From contig CAUJDF010000029.1 of assembly GCA_963169045.1 (NCBI GenBank), positions 124,001 to 188,000 on the forward strand: 64,000 nt of DNA. The letters are read 5' to 3'. A model generated the notes under the pieces. The model saw only the letters and a program-made list of their open reading frames with translations. It was not told the DNA's origin and ran no database searches. The DNA is from Myxococcota bacterium (GTDB taxonomy: Bacteria; Myxococcota_A; Bradymonadia; UBA7976; UBA1532). This document shows, piece after piece, positions 1 to 7,838 of the stretch. Position 1 is the stretch's first letter; each line of letters begins with the position of its first letter. The translations under genes and the position numbers were made by a program.

Positions 1-1019
1 GCGGCGAGGCCTTCGCCGCCGAGCGCCAGGTCATCCAGCGCCAGGTGGCCCACCTGTCGCGGCTCGTCGACGACCTGCTCGACGTGTCGCGGATCATGCG
101 CGGCAAGGTCGACCTGCGGCTGCGGCCCGTCGACCTGGCGGACGTCGTCGACAAGGCGGTGGAGATGGCCAGCCCGCTCTTCGAGCGGCGCGGACATCGC
201 CTCGCCCTCGCCGTGCCGCGCGGGCGCCTCGTGGTCGACGCCGACGAGGAGCGCCTGGCGCAGGTGTTCGCCAACCTGCTGACGAACGCCGCGCGTTACA
301 CCGAGCCCGGGGGCGACGTGGAGGTGACCGCCGCCGCGGACGGCGACGAGGCGGTCGTGCGGGTGCGCGACACCGGCATCGGCCTGCCGCCGGCCCTCGT
401 GCCCCGCATCTTCGATCTGTTCGTGCAGGGCGACCGCGGCCCGGAGCGCTCGGGCGGCGGCCTGGGCCTCGGGCTGGCGATCGCGCGCCGCTTCACCGAG
501 CTCCACGGCGGCCACATCACCGCCGCCAGCGAGGGGCTCGGCCGCGGCAGCGAGTTCACCGTGCGCCTGCCGCGGTCCGGCGCGCGGGTCGAGGCCCGCC
601 CCGAGCCCGACTCGAAGCCGCCGCTGCCCGCCGCTGCCCTCCGCGTGCTCATCGTCGACGACAACGCCGACGCCGCGGATCTGCTCGGGATCACGCTGCG
701 CCGCCGCGGCTACGCCGTGGCCGTGGCCCACGACGGCCCACAGGCGCTCGCGCTCGCGTCGAGCTTCGGCGCCGACGTGGCCCTCGTCGACATCGGGCTG
801 CCGGTCATGGACGGCCACGACCTCGCGCGGGCCCTGCGCGCCCGCCTCGGCGACCGCTCGCCGGCGCTCGTGGCGGTCACCGGCTACGGGCAGGCGTCGG
901 ACCGCCGGCGCTCCGCCGAGGCCGGCTTCGCGGCGCACCTCGTCAAGCCCGTACGCATCGAAGAGCTCTGCGCCGTCATCGAGGCCGTCGCCGACGCCCG
1001 CACGAACGACGCCACCTGA
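1..1019 (+). CDS. Hybrid sensor histidine kinase, 3' part (cut by window start)
   Basis: Two-component kinase whose N-terminus lies outside the window; the first full codon is at 3. The visible part begins at the end of the dimerisation helix pair (HLSRLVDDLLDVSRI), so the phospho-accepting His is just upstream. A HATPase domain follows, with N box (NLLTNAARYTEPGG), G1 box (DTGIGLP) and G2 box (GGGLGLGLAIARR). The C-terminus, about bases 640-1000, is a receiver domain starting LIVDDNADAADLL, with the phospho-acceptor Asp in LVDIGLPVMDG. A C-terminal receiver makes this a hybrid kinase that would pass phosphate to an unseen His-phosphotransfer protein or regulator. The sensor input is not visible. 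It ends 1 bp from the convergent M28 peptidase gene, so no terminator fits between them. Confidence 0.93.
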   Translation, partial: GEAFAAERQVIQRQVAHLSRLVDDLLDVSRIMRGKVDLRLRPVDLADVVDKAVEMASPLFERRGHRLALAVPRGRLVVDADEERLAQVFANLLTNAARYTEPGGDVEVTAAADGDEAVVRVRDTGIGLPPALVPRIFDLFVQGDRGPERSGGGLGLGLAIARRFTELHGGHITAASEGLGRGSEFTVRLPRSGARVEARPEPDSKPPLPAAALRVLIVDDNADAADLLGITLRRRGYAVAVAHDGPQALALASSFGADVALVDIGLPVMDGHDLARALRARLGDRSPALVAVTGYGQASDRRRSAEAGFAAHLVKPVRIEELCAVIEAVADARTNDAT

Positions 1020-1020
1020 C

Positions 1021-2412
1021 TCACCGATCGAGGCGGCCCGGGGCCTCGGCCAGCGTCCAGGCCATGATCGCCATCGCGGCGACGCCCTCGGCCAGCAGCG
1101 CCGGGTCGACCTTGTCGAGGGTGTCGGCGGGCGAGTGATGGAAGTCGAAGTAGTGGCGCTCGTCGACGACGAGCATCATGCCCGGCACGCCGGCGCGCTT
1201 GAGCGGGATGATGTCGGCGCCGGACGCGCCGGGCCACACGCGCGTGGCGCCGAGCGGCTGCAGCGCGGGCATCAGCGCCTTCAGCCGCTCCACCGCCGCC
1301 GCCTCCTTCGCCCCGTCGACCATCTCGAGGCCGAACCCCAGCGGCCGAAAGGCGCCCATGTCACTCTCGATCGCCGCGACATGATTGGGCAATTCGGCGG
1401 CGTGGGCCTCGGCGTATGCCTTCGCGCCGGCGAGGCCGTTCTCCTCGTTCGTCCAGAGCACGGCGCGGACGGTGCGGCGCGGCGGCGTCCCGAGCGCGCG
1501 CAGGAGGCGCAGGGCCTCGATCGTCATCACCACGCCGGCCCCGTCGTCGTGGGCGCCCTGACCGACGTCCCAGGAGTCGATGTGCGCGCCGATCACCACG
1601 ATCTCATCGGGCCGCTCGCGGCCGCGCAGCTCGGCGATCACGTTGGCCGACGGCGCAGTCCCCGCGTCGCGCGCGCCGAGCTTCAACCGCACCACGGGCT
1701 TGCGGCCCGCGTCGTAAAGCCGGTGCAGGAGCGCCGCGTCCTCGATCGTGATCGCCGCCGCCGGCACTCTGCGCGGTGCGTCGGCGTCGCTCGTGGCGCC
1801 CGTGTGCGGGGTGTGCAGCGAGCGCTCCGTCAGGGAACGCAAGAGAAATGCGACCGCGCCGACCTCCGCCGCGAGGCGCGGACCGTCGTAGCGGTAGCCG
1901 ACGACGGCGCCGTACCCCGAGGCGTTCTTCGCCTCGTCGTAGGGCGGCATCGGCGCGTCGATCAACAGGATCCGGCCCTTGGCCGCCGGCCCGAGCGCGC
2001 GCACCCCCGCCTCGTCCTTCGCCACCACCACCTCGGCCTCGAGGCCGCCGCGCGGCGTACCCACCGAGCCGCCGAGGGCCAGGACCCCGATCGGCTTGCG
2101 GAAGGGCGCCACCAGCGTCGCGAGCTCGTCGCCGCGCACCCACCTCTTCACCGTCACCGGCTCCGTGCGCACGCGCTCGTGCCCGTCCTTCGCGAACGTG
2201 GCCCGCGCCCACTCGATCGCACCCTCGAGCGCCCGCGAGCCGCTCAGGCGGTGGCCGAAGCCGTCGCACAGCTCGGTGAGGCGCCGGAAGGCCTGGTCAT
2301 CGCGCCGAGCGGCCGCCAGCAGACGCGCGGGGACGTCGGGCGGCGGCGCGGCGCCGAGCAGCGCGAGACAGGCGACGAGCAGCGTCGTGGGACCGGCGAG
2401 GCGGGCGAGCAT
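1021..2412 (-). CDS. Peptidase M28 family, exported zinc aminopeptidase/carboxypeptidase
   Basis: A 463-residue protein with an N-terminal hydrophobic export signal ending near ALLGAAPPPD. The second half is a co-catalytic zinc peptidase domain: GAHIDSWDVGQGAHDDGAG supplies the first His and bridging Asp, WTNEENGLAGA the catalytic Glu pair, AIESDMGAF a zinc Asp, and HYFDFHHSPADTLDKVD the last His ligand. The organisation (N-terminal part with PA-like insert, then M28) resembles the plasma glutamate carboxypeptidase/CPQ group. It probably acts on peptides outside the inner membrane. The start at 2412 places the signal peptide at residue 1; upstream in-frame codons lack coding character. Divergent from the next gene by 45 bp. 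Substrate unknown. Confidence 0.88.
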   Translation of the reverse strand: MLARLAGPTTLLVACLALLGAAPPPDVPARLLAAARRDDQAFRRLTELCDGFGHRLSGSRALEGAIEWARATFAKDGHERVRTEPVTVKRWVRGDELATLVAPFRKPIGVLALGGSVGTPRGGLEAEVVVAKDEAGVRALGPAAKGRILLIDAPMPPYDEAKNASGYGAVVGYRYDGPRLAAEVGAVAFLLRSLTERSLHTPHTGATSDADAPRRVPAAAITIEDAALLHRLYDAGRKPVVRLKLGARDAGTAPSANVIAELRGRERPDEIVVIGAHIDSWDVGQGAHDDGAGVVMTIEALRLLRALGTPPRRTVRAVLWTNEENGLAGAKAYAEAHAAELPNHVAAIESDMGAFRPLGFGLEMVDGAKEAAAVERLKALMPALQPLGATRVWPGASGADIIPLKRAGVPGMMLVVDERHYFDFHHSPADTLDKVDPALLAEGVAAMAIMAWTLAEAPGRLDR

Positions 2413-2457
2413 GCGCGGACCATATCGCACCGGCCTGCGATCTGATATGCCGCGCAC

Positions 2458-3153
2458 ATGCATCGCGTACTGCCCCACGGCCCCCTCGTCCGTCTCGACG
2501 ACCGTCTCTGGCAGGTGACCGGCTCGATCGAGCGCCTGCCCCTGCCGCGCAACATGCTCATCTACCGTCTCGACGACGGCGGGCTGCTCGTCCACAGCGC
2601 CATCGCCCTCGACGAGCCCGGCATGCTGGCGCTCGCGGCGCTCGGCCCGGTCGAGGCCGTCGTCGTCCCCAACGGCTATCACCGCCTCGACGCGCGGTTC
2701 TATCGCGCGCGCTTCCCCTCGGCGCGCTTCGTCGGTCCCGAGGGCTCGCGCAAGCGCATCGAGCAGGTCGTCCACCTCGACGAGACCTGCGAGGCGGCGC
2801 TGCCGGCGCTCGGCGTGCGCGTCCACGTCCCCGACGGCACGCGCGGCCTCGAGCTGGCGCTCGAGCTGCCCCTCGCGAGCGGCGCGGCCCTGGTCTTCTG
2901 CGACCTCGTCTTCCACGTGCCGCACCAGCCCGGCTTCGGCGGCTGGGTGCTCAAGAACATCTCGGCGAGCACCGGCTTCTTCGGGGCGTCGCGCCTCGCG
3001 AAGATGGCGCTCGTCCGCGACAAGAAGGCGCTCGCCGGCTGGCTGCGCCGCATGGCCGAGCGCGACGATCTGCGCCTCGTGGCGATGGCCCACGGCGACG
3101 CCGTCGCCGAAGACATCCCGGGCCACCTGCGCGCCGCCGCCGACCGGCTCTGA
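2458..3153 (+). CDS. DUF4336-like protein with metallo-beta-lactamase-like fold
   Basis: 231 residues, no signal peptide, predicted cytosolic. The N-terminus (GSIERLPLPRNMLIYRLDDGG) and the order of blocks resemble DUF4336 proteins, which look like degenerate metallo-beta-lactamases. The canonical HxHxDH metal motif is absent; instead there are NGYHRLD near residue 69, CDLVFHVPHQPG near 145 and a late MAHGD, where family members keep scattered His/Asp residues. No function is established for the family. There is no Shine-Dalgarno sequence; a TGATATGCC box lies 12 nt before the ATG, so the transcript may be leaderless. Family assignment is from memory of the pattern and moderately sure. Confidence 0.7.
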   Translation: MHRVLPHGPLVRLDDRLWQVTGSIERLPLPRNMLIYRLDDGGLLVHSAIALDEPGMLALAALGPVEAVVVPNGYHRLDARFYRARFPSARFVGPEGSRKRIEQVVHLDETCEAALPALGVRVHVPDGTRGLELALELPLASGAALVFCDLVFHVPHQPGFGGWVLKNISASTGFFGASRLAKMALVRDKKALAGWLRRMAERDDLRLVAMAHGDAVAEDIPGHLRAAADRL

Positions 3154-3320
3154 CGCGAAGTTCGGCGGCTCACTTCCGCCGATCCTGTGACTCCGGTCCT
3201 TCCCGGCGCCTGACGTGGGGGCGCGGGGCATTCCGCGCCGGCGCGAGGCACAAGGCGACGTCCGGCGTCGCCCGCGGCGTGCCATCCCGGTGGCACATCC
3301 GTTGCTCCTGGCGCCGCCCC
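3154..3320. other. Intergenic region upstream of the nuo operon
   Basis: 167 bp without a credible gene. It holds the inverted repeat and sigma-54-like site described separately, close to the nuoA start. No terminator with a U-tract was seen after the preceding gene. Confidence 0.5.
3291..3306 (+). promoter_or_regulatory. Sigma-54-like -24/-12 site upstream of nuoA
   Basis: TGGCAC-N5-TTGCT fits the core consensus, with exactly 10 bp between the GG (3292-3293) and the GC (3304-3305). The predicted start of transcription is near 3317, only about 4 nt before the nuoA ATG. The TGGCAC is also the right arm of a perfect inverted repeat with GTGCCA at 3279-3284, so it could instead be an operator half. 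No activator site was sought or found. Sequence match only. Confidence 0.4.
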
Positions 3321-3707
3321 ATGAGGCTGTGGCCCATCGCCGTGTATCTGCTCGCCGTCGTCGGCGTCGCCGCGGCGATGCTCCTGCTGTCGCACCTGCT
3401 CGGGCAGCGGCACCGCGAGCCCGAGACGGCGCTGCCCTACGAGGGCGGCGTCGAGTCCCACGGGACGGCCCGCGTCCCCGTCGCCGCGCCGTACTACCTC
3501 GTGGCGATGATGTTCGTGATCTTCGACCTCGAGGCCGTCTTCCTCTTCGCCTGGGCCGTCGCCGTGCCCGAGCTCGGCTGGGTGGCGTTCGTCGAGATCG
3601 CCGTCTTCGTCGGCGTGCTCGTGGCCGCGCTCGTCTGGCTGTGGCGCGTGGGCGCCCTCGACTGGAACCCGCGGGCCCGCGCCCGTCGGTGGGAGCGTGG
3701 CGCATGA
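3321..3707 (+). CDS. nuoA: NADH-quinone oxidoreductase subunit A
   Basis: 128-residue membrane subunit of complex I with three predicted transmembrane helices (about residues 3-25, 55-80 and 85-107), the usual size and topology. The loop between helices 1 and 2 carries the conserved YEGGVES-like segment, and helix 2 carries [11 protein letters not shown] with its conserved acidic residues near the quinone/proton interface. The ATG at 3321 gives the normal N-terminus directly into helix 1; an upstream in-frame ATG would add 14 unrelated basic residues. No Shine-Dalgarno sequence precedes the start. The stop overlaps the nuoB start by 4 bp (ATGA). First gene of a thirteen-gene operon. Confidence 0.95.
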   Translation: MRLWPIAVYLLAVVGVAAAMLLLSHLLGQRHREPETALPYEGGVESHGTARVPVAAPYYLVAMMFVIFDLEAVFLFAWAVAVPELGWVAFVEIAVFVGVLVAALVWLWRVGALDWNPRARARRWERGA

Positions 3708-4345
3708 AGTGGTGGATCACCCGCCCGGGACCGGCGCTCGAGGGAGACCCGCCGCTGGACGAGCCGCTCGAGGAGACGGTGCGGCGCTCGGTCGTCCTCA
3801 GCCGCCTCGAGGACCTCGTGGCCTGGGGCCGCAAGAACTCGATGTGGCCGTTCAACTTCGGCCTGTCGTGCTGCTTCGTCGAGATGGCGACGGCGCTCAC
3901 GAGCAAGTTCGACATGGCGCGCTTCGGAGCCGAGGTCATCCGCGGCACGCCGCGCGAGGCCGACGTGATGATCGTCGCCGGCACGGTCTTCGTGAAGGTC
4001 GCGCCCGTCATCAAGCGTCTGTACGAACAGATGATGGAGCCGCGCTGGGTCATCTCGATGGGATCCTGCGCGAACTCGGGTGGGATGTACGACGTCTACA
4101 GCGTCGTGCAGGGGGTCGACAAGTTCCTGCCCGTCGACGTCTACGTGCAGGGCTGCCCGCCGCGGCCCGACACGCTGATGGAAGGTCTGTTGCTGCTGCG
4201 GGAGAAGGTGGCGCACGAGCGGCGCCCGCTCGGCTGGTGGCTCGACGACCAGCGCGTCGTCCGCCCCGCCATGCCGGACCAGCGCGATCTGCGCCGCGAG
4301 CAGCGCGTCCGGGCGGGCAAGCTGGACACGCCCGATCACATCTGA
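3704..4345 (+). CDS. nuoB: NADH-quinone oxidoreductase subunit B (cluster N2)
   Basis: 213-residue peripheral-arm subunit that binds the terminal 4Fe-4S cluster N2, which hands electrons to quinone. The ligand set is complete: the tandem cysteines in GLSCCFVEM, the Cys in [10 protein letters not shown] and the Cys in GCPPRPD. The N-terminal amphipathic region ([20 protein letters not shown]) is typical. A C-terminal tail rich in Arg/Asp after residue about 175 is longer than in some homologues. The ATG overlaps the nuoA stop by 4 bp, implying translational coupling; nuoCD follows after 10 bp with a strong GAGGGGGG ribosome site. Confidence 0.96.
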   Translation: MKWWITRPGPALEGDPPLDEPLEETVRRSVVLSRLEDLVAWGRKNSMWPFNFGLSCCFVEMATALTSKFDMARFGAEVIRGTPREADVMIVAGTVFVKVAPVIKRLYEQMMEPRWVISMGSCANSGGMYDVYSVVQGVDKFLPVDVYVQGCPPRPDTLMEGLLLLREKVAHERRPLGWWLDDQRVVRPAMPDQRDLRREQRVRAGKLDTPDHI

Positions 4346-4355
4346 GGGGGGCCCG

Positions 4356-6089
4356 ATGAGGGGTGCGCGCGCGGAGCCGTTCGAGGCGTTGCCTTCGGCG
4401 CTGACCGCGCCCGGCGTCACGCCGCAGGCGACCGCGGACGGCGTGCCCACGGCCTGGGTGCCCGCGGGACGCATCCACGACACGCTGGCGCAGCTCAAGC
4501 GCGACGGCTATCGCTTCCTGTACGACCTCACCGCCATCGACGAGCGCATGCGGACGCACCGCGAGCATCCCATGGGGGACTTCACGGTCGTCTACCATCT
4601 GTTCGACTACGACCGGAACGCCGACGTCCGGCTCAAGGTGGCGCTCTGCGGCGACCGGCCGTCGCTGCCGACGCTGACCGACGTCTGGCCCATGGCGAAC
4701 TGGTACGAGCGCGAGGTCTGGGACATGTTCGGCGTGAGCTTCGAGGGCCACCCGAACCTGTATCGCATCCTGATGCCGCGCGGCTGGCAGGGCCACCCGC
4801 TGCGCAAGGACCACCCGGCGCGCGCGACCGAGATGGAGCCGTTCCGCCTGCCCGACGAGCGCCAGGCCGAGCTGCAGGAGGCGCTGCGCTTCCGCCCCGA
4901 GGAGTGGGGCCTGCAGCGGCGCGAGGACGAGCTGCTCTTCCTCAACGTCGGGCCGCACCACCCCGGCACCCACGGCGTGCTGCGCATCGTGCTCGCGCTC
5001 GACGGCGAGGTCATCGTCGAGGCGGTGCCCGAGATCGGCTTCCATCACCGCGCCGCCGAGAAGATGGGCGAACGGCAGACCTGGCACACGTACATCCCAT
5101 ACACCGACCGCGTCGACTACCTCGGCGGGGTGATGAACAACCTGCCCTACTGCCTCGCGGTCGAGAAGCTGGCAGGGATCGAGGTCCCCGAGCGCGCGCT
5201 CGTCATCCGCGTCATGCTGTGCGAGCTCTTCCGCATCGCGAGCCACCTCGTCTGGTACGGCACGTTCGCGCAGGACGTGGGCGCGCTGTCGCCGGTCTTC
5301 TACATGTTCACCGACCGCGAGCGCATCCTCGAGATCATCGAGGCGGTGTGCGGCGGGCGGCTGCACCCGTCGTGGTTCCGCATCGGCGGCGTCGCGGCGG
5401 ACCTGCCAGAAGGGTGGGACGGCCTCGTCCGCGACTTCCTCGATTACATGCCGAAGCGGCTGCGCGACTACGACCAGATGGTGATGCGCAACCGCATCTT
5501 CCAGGGGCGCACGCGAGGCATCGGGCAATACACGCTGGACGAGGCGATCGAGTGGGGCGTCACGGGGCCCGGCCTGCGCGCCTGCGGCCTCGAATGGGAC
5601 TGGCGCCGCCGGCGGCCCTATGCCGGCTACGACCGCTTCGAGTTCGACGTGCCGACCGCGACCGCCGGCGACGCCTACGCGCGCGCCGAGGTGCGCGTCG
5701 AAGAGATCCGCCAGAGCCTGCGCATCGTGCGGCAGTGCCTCGAACACATGCCGGCCGGCGAATACAAGTCGTCGCACCCGCTCACCACGCCGCCCCGCAA
5801 GGAGCGGACGATGCAGGACATCGAGACCCTCATCCACCACTTCCTGACGGTGAGCTGGGGGCCGGTCGTGCCCGCCGGGGAGGCGCTGCAGATGGTCGAG
5901 GGCACCAAGGGCAACAACGGTTACTACCTGGTGAGCGACGGCGGCACGCACGCCTATCGCACGCGCATCCGCTCGATGACGTTCCCGCACATGCAGATGC
6001 TGCCGCAGATGGCGCGCGGCCTGATGGTCCCGGATCTGTTGGCCATCCTCGGCAGCATCGACTTCGTCCTCGCCGACGTGGATCGCTGA
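4356..6089 (+). CDS. nuoCD: NADH-quinone oxidoreductase fused subunits C and D
   Basis: 577 residues combining two complex I subunits in one chain. Residues about 30-175 are NuoC (30-kDa subunit), with [19 protein letters not shown] and the terminal LRKDHP-like signature. Residues about 185-577 are NuoD (49-kDa subunit), with [15 protein letters not shown] at its start, the quinone-site [12 protein letters not shown], and the C-terminal FVLADVDR. There is no stop or restart between the halves. Fusion of C and D is known from E. coli and some other lineages, while many bacteria keep them separate. The ATG at 4356 follows a GAGGGGGG ribosome site. Next gene nuoE starts 1 bp after the stop. Confidence 0.96.
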   Translation: MRGARAEPFEALPSALTAPGVTPQATADGVPTAWVPAGRIHDTLAQLKRDGYRFLYDLTAIDERMRTHREHPMGDFTVVYHLFDYDRNADVRLKVALCGDRPSLPTLTDVWPMANWYEREVWDMFGVSFEGHPNLYRILMPRGWQGHPLRKDHPARATEMEPFRLPDERQAELQEALRFRPEEWGLQRREDELLFLNVGPHHPGTHGVLRIVLALDGEVIVEAVPEIGFHHRAAEKMGERQTWHTYIPYTDRVDYLGGVMNNLPYCLAVEKLAGIEVPERALVIRVMLCELFRIASHLVWYGTFAQDVGALSPVFYMFTDRERILEIIEAVCGGRLHPSWFRIGGVAADLPEGWDGLVRDFLDYMPKRLRDYDQMVMRNRIFQGRTRGIGQYTLDEAIEWGVTGPGLRACGLEWDWRRRRPYAGYDRFEFDVPTATAGDAYARAEVRVEEIRQSLRIVRQCLEHMPAGEYKSSHPLTTPPRKERTMQDIETLIHHFLTVSWGPVVPAGEALQMVEGTKGNNGYYLVSDGGTHAYRTRIRSMTFPHMQMLPQMARGLMVPDLLAILGSIDFVLADVDR

Positions 6090-6090
6090 G

Positions 6091-6555
6091 ATGCTGACGC
6101 CCGAAGAGATCGACGACATCCGGCACGCGATCGCGACGCTGCCGCACAAGCAGGCGGCGGCCATCGAGGCGCTCGCCATCGTGCAGAGGCACCGCCGCTG
6201 GATCGACGACCAGGCGCTGCGCGACGTCGGCGAGCACCTCGAGATGAGCGTCGCCGCGCTCGAGGGCGTCGCCACCTTCTACAACCATCTCTTCCGTCGG
6301 CCGGTCGGCCGGCACGTCGTGCGTCTGTGCGACAGCGTGACGTGCTGGATGCTCGGCGGCGACGCGCTGCGCTCGGGGCTGCGCGCGACGCTCGGCGTCG
6401 ACCTCGGCGAGACCACGCCCGACGACCGTTTCACGCTGCTCACCATCCCGTGCCTCGGCTGCTGCGACCGCGCGCCCGCGCTCATGATCGACGACGACCT
6501 GCACACTGATCTGACACCCGGCGCTCTGGCCGGCCTGCTGCGGCGGTACGACTGA
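6091..6555 (+). CDS. nuoE: NADH-quinone oxidoreductase subunit E (cluster N1a)
   Basis: 154-residue thioredoxin-like 2Fe-2S protein of the NADH-oxidising module. It has the N-terminal helical bundle (KQAAAIEALAIVQRHRRWI, then EGVATFYNHLF) and the four ligands of N1a in CDSVTC and CLGCCD (Cys-x4-Cys and Cys-x3-Cys). Length is normal. It sits between nuoCD (1-bp gap) and nuoF (TGATG, 1-bp overlap), so it is probably translated by coupling. Partner of NuoF in the dehydrogenase tip of complex I. Confidence 0.96.
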   Translation: MLTPEEIDDIRHAIATLPHKQAAAIEALAIVQRHRRWIDDQALRDVGEHLEMSVAALEGVATFYNHLFRRPVGRHVVRLCDSVTCWMLGGDALRSGLRATLGVDLGETTPDDRFTLLTIPCLGCCDRAPALMIDDDLHTDLTPGALAGLLRRYD

Positions 6556-7838
6556 TGGAGACGCCGCTCACCGGACGCATCCGCGCCGACGGCGAGGTCG
6601 TCACGCTCGCCGAGTACCGCCGCGCCGGCGGCTACGAGGGCCTGCGCCGGGCGCTCGGGATGACACCCGCCGAGGTGCAGGCCGAGGTGAAGGCCTCGAA
6701 GCTGCGCGGCCGCGGCGGCGCCGGCTTCCCCACCGGCATCAAGTGGAGCTTCGTGCCGATGGGACCGGACGCGCCGCGGCCCAAGTACGTCGTCTGCAAC
6801 GCCGACGAGATGGAGCCCGGCACCTTCAAGGACCGCCTGCTCATGGAGGGCGATCCGCACCAGCTCGTCGAAGGCATGATCATCGCCGCCCATGCCATCG
6901 AGGCGAGCGTCGGTTACGTCTTCCTGCGATGGGCCTACCGCACGGCCGAGCGCCGCCTGCGCCGCGCCATCGCCGAGGCATACGAGGCCGGGCTGCTCGG
7001 CCGCGACATCCTCGGGCGCGGCGTCGACTTCGATCTGCACGTGCACGTGAGCGCCGGCCGCTACATCTGCGGCGAGGAGACGGCGTTGCTCAACGCGCTC
7101 GAGGGCAAGCGGGCGAACCCGCGCGCGAAGCCGCCGTACCCGCAAGTCTCCGGTCTGTTCGGCAAGCCGACCGTCGTGAACAACGTCGAGACGTTCGTGA
7201 ACCTGCCGCACATCCTGGCGCGTGGCGCGCAGTGGTTCGACGGCCTGTCGACCCTCTCCGCGGACGGCGGCACCAAGCTGTACGGCGTCAGCGGCCGCGC
7301 GCGCCGCCCCGGGCTGTGGGAGCTGCCGATCGGATCCACCGCCCGCGAGATCCTCTACGAGCGCGCGGGTGGCATGCGCGATGGCTACCGCCTGCGCGGC
7401 TTCCTGCCCGGCGGCGCGTCGACCGACTTCCTCACGGAAGCGCACCTCGACATGCCGCTCGACTTCGACACGCCGATGAAGCATGGCAGCCGGCTCGGCA
7501 CGGGCACGATGATCCTGCTCGACGACCGCACGTGCCCCGTCGGGATGAACGCGAACCTGCAGCGGTTCTTCGCGCAGGAGTCGTGCGGCTGGTGCACGCC
7601 GTGCCGCGAGGGCCTGCCGTGGGTGTCTCGCCTCCTCGACGCCATGGAGCGCGGCGACGGCCGGCCCGGCGACCTCGAGAAGCTCGCGCACCACGCGCAC
7701 TTCCTCGGCCCGGGGCACACGTTCTGCGCCCTCGCGCCGGGCGCCGCCGAGCCGCTGCAGAGCGGCCTGCGTCTGTTCCGCGAGGACTTCGAGCGGCACA
7801 TCGCCGAGCGCCGCTGTCCGTATGGGGGGAGCGCCTGA
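6555..7838 (+). CDS. nuoF: NADH-quinone oxidoreductase subunit F (FMN and NADH site, cluster N3)
   Basis: 427-residue flavoprotein where NADH is oxidised. The glycine-rich nucleotide loop RGRGGAGFPTGIKW, the FMN-associated NADEMEPGTFKDR and GRYICGEETALLNALEG segments, and the N3 ligands (SCGWCTPCREG plus the Cys of GHTFC) are all present. Length is typical. The start overlaps the nuoE stop by 1 bp and its own stop overlaps the nuoG start by 1 bp. Nothing suggests degradation or loss of function. Confidence 0.97.
   Translation: METPLTGRIRADGEVVTLAEYRRAGGYEGLRRALGMTPAEVQAEVKASKLRGRGGAGFPTGIKWSFVPMGPDAPRPKYVVCNADEMEPGTFKDRLLMEGDPHQLVEGMIIAAHAIEASVGYVFLRWAYRTAERRLRRAIAEAYEAGLLGRDILGRGVDFDLHVHVSAGRYICGEETALLNALEGKRANPRAKPPYPQVSGLFGKPTVVNNVETFVNLPHILARGAQWFDGLSTLSADGGTKLYGVSGRARRPGLWELPIGSTAREILYERAGGMRDGYRLRGFLPGGASTDFLTEAHLDMPLDFDTPMKHGSRLGTGTMILLDDRTCPVGMNANLQRFFAQESCGWCTPCREGLPWVSRLLDAMERGDGRPGDLEKLAHHAHFLGPGHTFCALAPGAAEPLQSGLRLFREDFERHIAERRCPYGGSA

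Noticed and set aside
4050-6275. Long minus-strand frame opposite nuoB-nuoE
   Set aside because: Antisense shadow of conserved nuo genes, with low-complexity His/Arg/Asp sequence and no family.
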